From assembly GCA_035943635.1 (NCBI GenBank), contig DASZBX010000134.1, positions 12,303-76,302 on the forward strand: a stretch of 64,000 bases of DNA. The letters are read 5' to 3'. The notes below the pieces were generated by a model. That model did no database searches, was not told where the DNA came from, and saw only the letters and a program-made list of their open reading frames with translations. How positions within the stretch are numbered: position 1 is the stretch's first letter; the number at the start of each line of letters is the position of its first letter. This DNA is from DASZBX01 sp035943635 (GTDB lineage Bacteria; Actinomycetota; Actinomycetes; Streptomycetales; Catenulisporaceae). Positions 39,101 through 64,000 of this stretch are shown here, piece by piece. Made by a program: the position numbers and the translations under genes.

Positions 39101-39175
39101 GTCCAGCCGGCGGCGGGTGTCCTGGAGCTCCGCGGTGACCTTCCTGAGGTAGTCGAGCATCTTGTCGTCGGTCAT
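33161..39175 (-). CDS. Terminal modular type I PKS: KS-AT-DH-KR-ACP-TE
   Basis: The product is 2004 aa, starting at ATG 39175 (MTDDKMLDYLRKVTAELQ) with GAGGAGGA upstream. Residues 1-34 are an N-terminal docking coiled coil. Then come KS about 31-456 (DTACSSS, VEAHGTGT, KSNIGHTQ), AT about 546-810 (GHSVGE; specificity motif RAFH at 37001-37012), DH about 893-1166 (HAVLGAVLLPG, LLDVVLQ), KR about 1356-1599 (GGTGGLG, LDD, GNYAAAN), ACP about 1616-1696 (GFDSLTAVEL) and thioesterase about 1783-2004. The TE has nucleophile motif GHSSGG, LDTFPP with the likely catalytic Asp, and PGDHFSMM with the catalytic His. There is no ER. The module should create an alpha,beta-unsaturated thioester from a malonyl-type unit, and the TE should release it by macrolactonisation or hydrolysis. 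It is the last enzyme of the assembly line although its gene precedes the loading-module gene. Confidence 0.97.
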   Translation of the reverse strand: MTDDKMLDYLRKVTAELQDTRRRLDEARALAREPIAVVGTACRFPGGVDSSADLWDLVAGGVDAMARFPQDRGWDLAAFAAHGPLPVGGFLDDAAGFDPGFFGISPREAFAMDPQQRLALECCYQALEHAGLDVSRLRGSDTAVYLGTNGQDYPMLLGATAGADTEGHVATGNIASVLSGRISYALGLEGPAVSVDTACSSSLVALHLASRALRAGECSLALVGGVTVMATPGAFIEFARQGGLASDGRCKAFAEGADGTGWGEGAGILVVERLSDAQRNGHRVLAVIRGSAVNSDGASNGLTAPNGPSQRRVIARALADAGLRAADVDVVEAHGTGTALGDPIEAQALLAGYGGERAEPVYLGSVKSNIGHTQAAAGVAGVLKMIEALNHGEIPRTLHAEPRTTRVDWSAGPVELATEHRAWPQTGRPRRAAVSAFGISGTNAHVIVEQAPESAADAEPGSELLPDRPADVPVPWIVSGADPAALTANLARLAGLDADPVDVGWALATTRSRLAERAVLVGGSTADLLAAAPVRGRAAAGRRVGVVFSGQGAQRPGMGRALAARFPVFGKAFDEVLGEFGPGVREALDDERVHRTEYAQPGLFAFEVAQYRLLESWGVRPQMLVGHSVGELAAAYLAGVWSLPDACRLVAARARLMGALPEGGAMVALAGTEAAVRAVLTAGVSIAAVNGPDTVVVSGEEAEVLAIADAWPGKTSRLRVSRAFHSALMEPMLEEFGAVARSLHYAPPTLPVVSNVTGRLAEQLTEPDYWVRQVREAVRFADGVATLLDAGMDALAEVGPRAALSGAITEIVAGRPVAVAPLGRDEDEVRAALAGAGRLWAAGVEVDWAETFAGLQPQRTDLPGYAFQRERFWPAAPAAPVGDVSAAGLARADHPLLGAVVGLADGGWVLSGRLARDTRPWLSDHAVLGAVLLPGTGFVELALRAGELVGCDGLEDLTLAAPLLLPEHGGVHIQVVLRDREVRIYSSAEDAGPDEWTTHATGILADSGARSGHTDAPDTAWAATWPPPGAQPLDITGFYEGFALGGFDYGPAFRGLAAAWRGGSAEGEVFVEADLPEPAGPAEDFGLHPALLDVVLQSIGLLAQGGSRVPFAWEDVHLAASGARRIRARLRLREGTLDGGVGLTVVDTEGGLVLSAGRVTVREVSREQLAPAAGRSDALLELHWSLLELPETAGAIAGARGVVLGEDVFGLAIPAPLPDEAPAFAVLTVSGGDPGEQLARVLGEVQRWLADASLAAAHLVVVTRDAVVIDDSRPGEPAPVDLAGAAIWGLIRTVASENPGRVTLVDADEASLSVWPKAMATGAPQLALREGRCWTPALARLTADQMLDEPGPISGPVLITGGTGGLGSLVARHLVAAHGIRKLILLSRSGETTPELRQELEAAGAVVRIAACDVTDRAALTEALADSGRIGAVIHTAGILDDATIESLTPRRLTRVLAPKLRAAELLDELTVDHDLSHFLVFSSVSGVLGTAGQGNYAAANTALDALIQRRRAAGRPGTSLAWGPWSASFGMTSGLSDADISRMRRGGVVPFTGTTGMAAFDAALRAAPALLVPVITAPPGSAVDVSPMLAGVVRPARRSAAAAASGPALAERLRALPAERRADAVVEYVRAEVATVLGHASADRIDPQRLFGELGFDSLTAVELRNRLGAAGAVRLSSTVVFDYPTVTALAEHLLEQIDPDSGAPRTDRYRYALATAPAAAAATGPADVSALPLSALYRQAAGARREDEAMALITGLAAFRPTFAAAADLAELPLPLPISRGPAAARLVCLPSFFGRSGPQEYVRLAGRFQGVRPLSVLTDPGFRQGEPLPATLADLVRVQAEILSRAPQGGPLVLLGHSSGGLIAHALARHLEDAGRPPAGLVLLDTFPPPTDGLTGFRFAGLLDAALEHNDHDVDDDAWLTAMAHYFRFAWLEPGQTHVPTLQAGASAAINGATDPANRPAWVFSRHTTSVQVPGDHFSMMGEHVHSTAAAIEQWLTEIGA
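33164..33830 (-). other. C-terminal type I thioesterase domain
   Basis: The alpha/beta hydrolase domain follows the ACP and a linker rich in Ala. The nucleophile elbow LLGHSSGGL is encoded near 33583-33612. The domain ends with the protein at EQWLTEIGA. Only this domain marks chain termination in the window. Macrolactone versus free acid cannot be told from sequence. Confidence 0.93.
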
Positions 39176-39237
39176 CAGATCCTCCTCGGGCGCGCGGGCC
39201 GGCCGGGCCGGATGGGAGCAGTCGTCTCAGCCACCGG

Positions 39238-42200
39238 TCACAGCCCCAGCTGCTTGTCGATGAAGTCGTAGAGCTCGTCCGCCCCGGCGCCGGCCAGGGC
39301 CGCCGCCTCGGTCCGGGCTCCGGCCTCCGCGGCCCGGGACAGCACCCCGCGCAACTGGTCGACGAGCTGTTCGCGCTCGCCGGAGTCGGCGGGCAGGCCG
39401 AGCAGGCCGGTCTCGATCCGGTCGATGTCCTCGGCCAGTTGGGCGAGCGGGTCGGCGGCGGCCGGGGCGATTTCCTCGCGCAGGTACGCGGTCAGCGCGG
39501 CGATCGTGGGGTGGTCGTAGATCAGGGTGGTCGGCAGGGCCAGCCCGGTGACCGCGGCCAGGGTGTTGCGGAACTCGACCGCGGTCAGCGAGTCGAAGCC
39601 CAGGTCGCGCAGCGGGGTCAGGTCGCCGACCTCGTCCCCGGCGCCGTGGCCGAGCACGCGGGCCACGTGGCCGCGGACCAGGGCGCGCAGGCGGCGGTCC
39701 TGTTCCTCGGCCGGCAGCCCGGCCAGTTCGGCCCGGGCCGCGGCGCCGCCCGCCTGCTCGCCGGCCGCCGAACCCCAGGCGTCGGTCGGCGCGAGGTTCT
39801 GCAGGTCGGGCAGGTCGCGCAGCAGCGGGGCCCGCTTCGGGTCGCCCAGGGCGGCGGCGATCTGGGCCCAGTCGAAGTCCGAGACGGTCAGTCCGGCCTC
39901 GCCGCCGGCCAGCGCCTGGCCCAGGACCAGCAGGGCCAGGTCGGGGTCCAGGGCCCGGGTCGGGCCGCTGCCGACCCGGTGCTGCACGGTCGCGTCCGCC
40001 TGGGCCATGCCGCCGCCGGCCCAGGCGCCCCAGGCCAAGCAGGTGCCGGCCAGGCCGCGCCCGCGCCGGTGCTCGGCCAGCGCGTCGAGGTACGCGTTGG
40101 CCGCCGCGTAGTTGCCCTGCCCGCCGCCGCCGAAGGTCGCGGCCGCGGAGGAGAACAGGACGAACGCCGACAGGTCCAGGTCCGCGGTCAGCGCGTCCAG
40201 GTGGGCCGCGCCGCCGGCCTTCGCGGCCAGCACGGTGCCCAGGCGGGCCGGGCTCATCCGGTCGAGCACGCCGTCGTCCAGGACGCCCGCGGTGTGCAGG
40301 ACCCCGGTCAGGGCCGGGCCGTCGGCGGCGATCCAGCGCAGGACCCCGGCCACGTCGTCCCGCACGGCCACGTCGCCGCTCAGTACCGCGACGGACGTTC
40401 CGGCCTCGGCCAGGCGCGCGGCCACGCCGGGAGTGGTGGGGGCGTTCGGCCCGGAGCGGCTCCACAGCACGACGCGGGCGGTGCCGCGCTCGGCCAGCCA
40501 GCCTCCGACATGTCCGCCGATCGCGCCCGTGCCGCCGGTCACCAACACAGTGCCCTGCGAGAAGGCTTCCATCACAGCGGTCTGAGGTGCGCCGACCGGC
40601 CTGGGTGCCCGGACCAGGCGCCGGCCGAGGATCCCGGCGGCGCGGATGGCCACCTGGTCCTCGCCGCAGCCGCCGAGCACTCCGGCCAGGCGCGCTCCGG
40701 CCCGCGGGTCCAGCGTCGCGGGCACGTCGATCAGCCCGCCCCAGCGGTCCGGGTACTCGATGCTCGCGACCCGGCCGATGCCGAGAACCTGTGCCTGCAC
40801 CGGGCGGGAGAGAATGTCCTGCGCGCCGACCGACACAGCGCCCTGCGTCACCATCCACAGCTTCGCGCCGACGCCCGCGTCGCCGAGGGCTTGCAGCAGG
40901 CCGACGGATCCGGCCAGGCCGGTCGGCACGTATGGCTGGTCCGGGAGCGGTTCCTCCTCGGCGGCCAGCAGGGACAACACCCCGGCCGGGGCGCCGTCCG
41001 TCCCGTCCAGGGCCTCGCCGATCCGGGCCGCCAGCGCCTCCCGGGAGGTGTCGGCGGCGCCCACCGCGGCCACCGCGGCCTTCGCGCCCTGGGCGCTGAG
41101 CGCCTGCACGCAGTCGGCGGCCAGGTCGAGCCCGGCCGGGCCGGTGACCACGAGCCAGGTCCCGGCCAGGCCGGCCGGTTCCGGCTCGGCCACCGGCACC
41201 CAGGAGATCCGGTAGCGCACGTCCGCGGCCCGCGACTCCTCCCGGTCCCGCTGCCGCCAGGACGCGAGCACCGGAAGCACCTCGCTGAACGGGCGCCGGG
41301 CGTCCACGTCCAGCGCGCCGGCCAGGCCGTCCACGTCGCCGCCTTCGACCGCGGCCCAGAACAGCGCCTCGGCCTCGGTGCCGCTGCCGGCCGGCGGCCG
41401 CCCGGCGGCCGGGGCCATCGAGCCCTGCGGCCAGTAGTGCTGGTACTGGAAGGCGTAGGTGGGCAGGTCGATCCGCCGCCCGGGCTCCAGGACGGCCGCC
41501 CAGTCGACGTGTACTCCGTGCACGTGCGCCTTGGCCAGGCCGGTCAGCACGGCGTCGGCGGCCGGGAGGGCCGGGCTGAGCAGCGGGAGGAACGCCGCGT
41601 CGGCGGTGAGCACGCCCGCGCCCATCCCGGACAGGGTCGAGTCCGGGCCGATCTCCAGGAAGGTGGTCACGCCCAGGTCCGCCATGGCCGAGACCGCGTC
41701 GGCGAACCGGACCGGGCCGCGGGCCTGGGCCGGCCAGTAGCCGGCGTCCGGGGCCGAGACGGCCCGGCCGGTCAGGGCGCCGACCCAGACCGCGGTCGGC
41801 GATGCGTAAGTAAGGCCGTCGGCGACGCGGCCGAGTTCGTCCATCGCCGGGTCCATCCGGGCCGAGTGGAACGCGTGGCTCACCCGCAGGCGGCGCACCC
41901 GGCGGCCGCGGTCCTTCCAGTTCGCGAGCAGGGCGTCGACGCCGTCCTGCTCGCCGGAGACGACCACCGAGGACGGGCCGTTCACCGCCGCGAGGGACAC
42001 GCCCTCGATCTCATCCAGCGCGGGCAGGATCTCGGCCTCGGTGGCCTCGATGGCGCCCATGGCTCCGCCGACCGGCAGGTCCTGCATCAGCCGGGCCCGG
42101 TTCGCGACCAGGCGGCAGGCGTCTTCCAGGCTGAGCACGCCCGCGGCGTGCGCGGCCGCGATCTCGCCGACCGAGTGCCCGGCCACCACGTCCGGGGTGA

Positions 42201-44214
42201 TCCCGGCGGCGGCCAGCAGGGCGACCAGGCCCACTTCGACGGCGAACAGGCCGGTCTGGGCGTAGAGGGTCTGGTCGGCCTGGCAGCCGCCCTCGTCGGT
42301 GGGCGCGTCCTCGCCGAGGACGAGGGCGCGGACCGGCCGGCCGAGTTCGGCCTCGATCAGGCCGACCGCCCGGTCGAACGCGGCCGCGAACACCGGGGAC
42401 GCCGCGTACAGGTCGCGTCCCATGCCGGCGCGCTGGGCGCCCTGCCCGGCGAACAGGAACCCGATCCGGCCTTCCCGGCCGGCCGGGACCGTGCCCGAGA
42501 TCAGGCCGGGCGCGGCGGTCTCGCCGGCGGCGAGCGCGGCGAGGCCGGAGTGCAGGTCGCCGGCGTCGGCGCCGAGGATGACCGTGCGGTGTTCGAACAC
42601 TGAGCGGGTGGTCGCGAGCGACCAGGCGACGTCGGCCGGGTCCAGGTCGGTGCGGGAGCGGGCCAGGGCCGCCAGGCGGCCGGCCTGGGCGGCCAGGGCG
42701 GCCTTGGTGTGGCCGGAGACGAGCCAGGCCGGGCGGGCGCCGAGGAGCACCCGGGCCGCCTGGTCGGGCGTCGCGGCGGAGTCGGCGGCGTCGTCCGGGG
42801 CGTCGCGGGCCTCGCGGCGGGCGTCCGGGCCGGGCGCGGGGGCCTCCTCGATGATCACGTGGGCGTTGGTGCCGCTGATCCCGAAGGCCGAGACTCCGGC
42901 CCGGCGCGGGGTGTCGGTCGCGGGCCACGGCGCCGGCTGGGCGAGCAGCCGGACCTGGCCGGCGCTCCAGTCCACGTGCGGCGACGGTTCCTGCGCGTGC
43001 AGGGACTCGGGGAGCAGGCCGTTGTGCAGGGAAAGCACCATCTTGATCACACCGGCCGCACCGGCCGCGGCCTGGGTGTGCGCGATGTTCGACTTCACCG
43101 ACCCGAGCCAGAGCGGGCGGCCCTCGGGCCGGTCCTGGCCGTAGGTCGCGAGCAGCGCCTGGGCTTCGATCGGGTCGCCCAGGACCGTGCCGGTGCCGTG
43201 GGCTTCGACCACGTCCACGTCCGCCGACGCCAGCCGCGCGCTGGCCAGCGCCGCCCGGATCACCCGCTGCTGCGCGGGGCCGTTCGGGGCCGACAGGCCG
43301 TTGGAGGCCCCGTCCTGGTTGACCGCGCTGCCGCGGACGACCGCGAGGACCTGGTGCCCGTTCTTCCGGGCCTGCGACAGGCGTTCGACCACCAGGACGG
43401 CGGCGCCCTCGCCCCAGCCGGTCCCGTTCGCCCCGGCGCCGAAGGACTTGCACCGGCCGTCCGAGGCCAGGCCCTGCTGGAGGGCGAACCCGACGAACGA
43501 TCCGGGCGTGGCCATCACGGTCACCCCGCCGGCGAGCGCCAGCGTGCACTCCCCCGACCGCAGCGCCTGGATCGCCAGGTGCAGTGCCACCAGCGAGGAC
43601 GAGCACGCCGTGTCCACGGTGACGGCCGGGCCTTCCAGGCCCAGCACATACGACACCCGGCCGGAGATCACGCTCGCCGCGGTGCCGGTGAGCAGGTAGC
43701 CCTCCGAGCCGCTGCCTTCCAGGCCGGTGCCGTAGCCGAGGAAGCTGCCGCCGGCGAACACGCCGGTCCGGCTGCCGCGCAGCGACCGCGGCTCGATCCC
43801 GGCCCGTTCCAGCGCCTCCCAGGAGGTTTCCAAGAGCAATCGCTGCTGCGGGTCCATCGCCAGGGCCTCGCGCGGGCTGATCCCGAAGAACGCCGGGTCG
43901 AAGTCGCCCGCGTCGTGGATGAACCCGCCCTGGGCCGCGGACGAGGTGACCCCGTCCAGGCCGAGCGCGCCGAGCATCCGGATGTCCCAGCCGCGGTCCA
44001 CCGGAAACCCGGTCACCGCGTCCGTCCCGGCGGCCAGCAGCTGCCAGAACTGCTCCGGGCCGCGCACCCCGCCGGGGAACCGGCAGCCCATCCCGACGAT
44101 CGCGATCGGCTCGCTCAGCGCGGCGGTGAACCGCTTGTTCTGCCGGCGCAGCCGCTCGTTGTCGACCAGCGAGCCTCGCAGCGCCGCGACCAGGTCTTCC
44201 GTGTCCGATGCCAT
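39238..44214 (-). CDS. Single-module type I PKS: KS-AT-KR-ACP
   Basis: The product is 1658 aa, starting at ATG 44214 with AGGAG six bases upstream. The N-terminus (DLVAALRGSLVDNERLRRQN) is an N-terminal docking helix of a different class from the DYLKR type. Then come KS about 35-458, AT about 579-872, KR structural part about 939-1215, KR catalytic part about 1219-1462 and ACP about 1499-1579, then a docking tail ending ELYDFIDKQLGL. KS has DTACSSS. AT has GHSVGEIAAAHAAG and HAFH at 41866-41877, but its FxGQGAQRAGM entry and YWPAQARGPVRFAD end differ from the standard malonyl ATs here. KR has GGTGAIGG, LDD and GNYAAAN. There is no DH; the FWAAVEGGD segment typical of KR-only modules follows the AT. 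Expected product is a beta-hydroxyl with an alpha position set by the AT. The tail suits the N-terminus of the TE-bearing PKS immediately downstream. Confidence 0.96.
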   Translation of the reverse strand: MASDTEDLVAALRGSLVDNERLRRQNKRFTAALSEPIAIVGMGCRFPGGVRGPEQFWQLLAAGTDAVTGFPVDRGWDIRMLGALGLDGVTSSAAQGGFIHDAGDFDPAFFGISPREALAMDPQQRLLLETSWEALERAGIEPRSLRGSRTGVFAGGSFLGYGTGLEGSGSEGYLLTGTAASVISGRVSYVLGLEGPAVTVDTACSSSLVALHLAIQALRSGECTLALAGGVTVMATPGSFVGFALQQGLASDGRCKSFGAGANGTGWGEGAAVLVVERLSQARKNGHQVLAVVRGSAVNQDGASNGLSAPNGPAQQRVIRAALASARLASADVDVVEAHGTGTVLGDPIEAQALLATYGQDRPEGRPLWLGSVKSNIAHTQAAAGAAGVIKMVLSLHNGLLPESLHAQEPSPHVDWSAGQVRLLAQPAPWPATDTPRRAGVSAFGISGTNAHVIIEEAPAPGPDARREARDAPDDAADSAATPDQAARVLLGARPAWLVSGHTKAALAAQAGRLAALARSRTDLDPADVAWSLATTRSVFEHRTVILGADAGDLHSGLAALAAGETAAPGLISGTVPAGREGRIGFLFAGQGAQRAGMGRDLYAASPVFAAAFDRAVGLIEAELGRPVRALVLGEDAPTDEGGCQADQTLYAQTGLFAVEVGLVALLAAAGITPDVVAGHSVGEIAAAHAAGVLSLEDACRLVANRARLMQDLPVGGAMGAIEATEAEILPALDEIEGVSLAAVNGPSSVVVSGEQDGVDALLANWKDRGRRVRRLRVSHAFHSARMDPAMDELGRVADGLTYASPTAVWVGALTGRAVSAPDAGYWPAQARGPVRFADAVSAMADLGVTTFLEIGPDSTLSGMGAGVLTADAAFLPLLSPALPAADAVLTGLAKAHVHGVHVDWAAVLEPGRRIDLPTYAFQYQHYWPQGSMAPAAGRPPAGSGTEAEALFWAAVEGGDVDGLAGALDVDARRPFSEVLPVLASWRQRDREESRAADVRYRISWVPVAEPEPAGLAGTWLVVTGPAGLDLAADCVQALSAQGAKAAVAAVGAADTSREALAARIGEALDGTDGAPAGVLSLLAAEEEPLPDQPYVPTGLAGSVGLLQALGDAGVGAKLWMVTQGAVSVGAQDILSRPVQAQVLGIGRVASIEYPDRWGGLIDVPATLDPRAGARLAGVLGGCGEDQVAIRAAGILGRRLVRAPRPVGAPQTAVMEAFSQGTVLVTGGTGAIGGHVGGWLAERGTARVVLWSRSGPNAPTTPGVAARLAEAGTSVAVLSGDVAVRDDVAGVLRWIAADGPALTGVLHTAGVLDDGVLDRMSPARLGTVLAAKAGGAAHLDALTADLDLSAFVLFSSAAATFGGGGQGNYAAANAYLDALAEHRRGRGLAGTCLAWGAWAGGGMAQADATVQHRVGSGPTRALDPDLALLVLGQALAGGEAGLTVSDFDWAQIAAALGDPKRAPLLRDLPDLQNLAPTDAWGSAAGEQAGGAAARAELAGLPAEEQDRRLRALVRGHVARVLGHGAGDEVGDLTPLRDLGFDSLTAVEFRNTLAAVTGLALPTTLIYDHPTIAALTAYLREEIAPAAADPLAQLAEDIDRIETGLLGLPADSGEREQLVDQLRGVLSRAAEAGARTEAAALAGAGADELYDFIDKQLGL

Positions 44215-44277
44215 GGTGCGCTCCTGTTCAGTCGTGCCGGGGCGGGGTGCTGTGGGCGGTGGTCCGGGCGCGGGGCG

Positions 44278-64000
<19,723 letters not shown>

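Overview
The window is very GC-rich, with the strong third-position G/C bias of an actinomycete (Streptomyces or a related genus; the exact genus cannot be read from the sequence). It is almost entirely one modular type I polyketide synthase (PKS) cluster. All nine genes lie on the minus strand, so transcription runs from the right edge to the left. Intergenic gaps are 44-86 bp or overlapping, except for one 299-bp gap (29348-29646). No tRNA, rRNA, CRISPR array, regulator, transporter, glycosyltransferase or P450 gene is visible.

Layout in transcription order. (1) 44278 to beyond 64000: a giant PKS whose 5' end lies outside the window. It ends AT-DH-KR-ACP / KS-AT-DH-KR-ACP / KS-AT-(broken DH)-KR-ACP / KS-AT-KR-ACP-docking. 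(2) 39238-44214: a one-module PKS, KS-AT-KR-ACP. (3) 33161-39175: the terminal module, KS-AT-DH-KR-ACP-TE. (4) 29647-33074: a compact fkbK-fkbJ-fkbI-fkbH type cassette for a glycerate-derived extender (hydroxymalonyl-ACP or methoxymalonyl-ACP), with no fkbG methyltransferase in the window. (5) 29453-29646: a 194-bp MITE-like element with 25-bp terminal inverted repeats, inserted exactly at the fkbH stop codon. (6) 6782-29347: a 7521-residue PKS carrying the loading module and three fully reducing malonyl modules. (7) 1-6737: a fourth fully reducing malonyl module and the start of a further KS; this gene runs off the left edge.

How the parts work together (inference from domain motifs and docking ends). 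Assembly should start in the middle of the window. A loading KS whose active-site Cys is replaced by Ala, with a methylmalonyl-type AT, should supply propionyl. Four successive fully reducing malonyl steps then give a saturated, unbranched C11 acyl chain. The chain continues on proteins encoded left of the window and/or upstream in the right-hand giant gene. The last steps predict a carboxyl-end segment -CH=C(Me)-CH=C(Me)-CH(OH)-CH(Me)-CH(OH)-CH(X)-CH(OH)-CH(X')-CH=CH-CO-, released by the TE as a macrolactone or acid. X and X' come from two related, atypical AT domains that are the best candidates for using the extender made by the fkb-type cassette. If no methyltransferase exists elsewhere, X and X' would be OH and the product would carry a sugar-like run of vicinal alcohols. 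I do not recognise the exact product.

The most notable observations are the Cys-to-Ala loading KS, the cassette lacking a methyltransferase, the C11 saturated starter segment, the non-collinear gene order, a degenerate DH, a shared Gly-to-Ala change in three KR nucleotide-binding motifs, and the MITE-like element at the fkbH stop codon.
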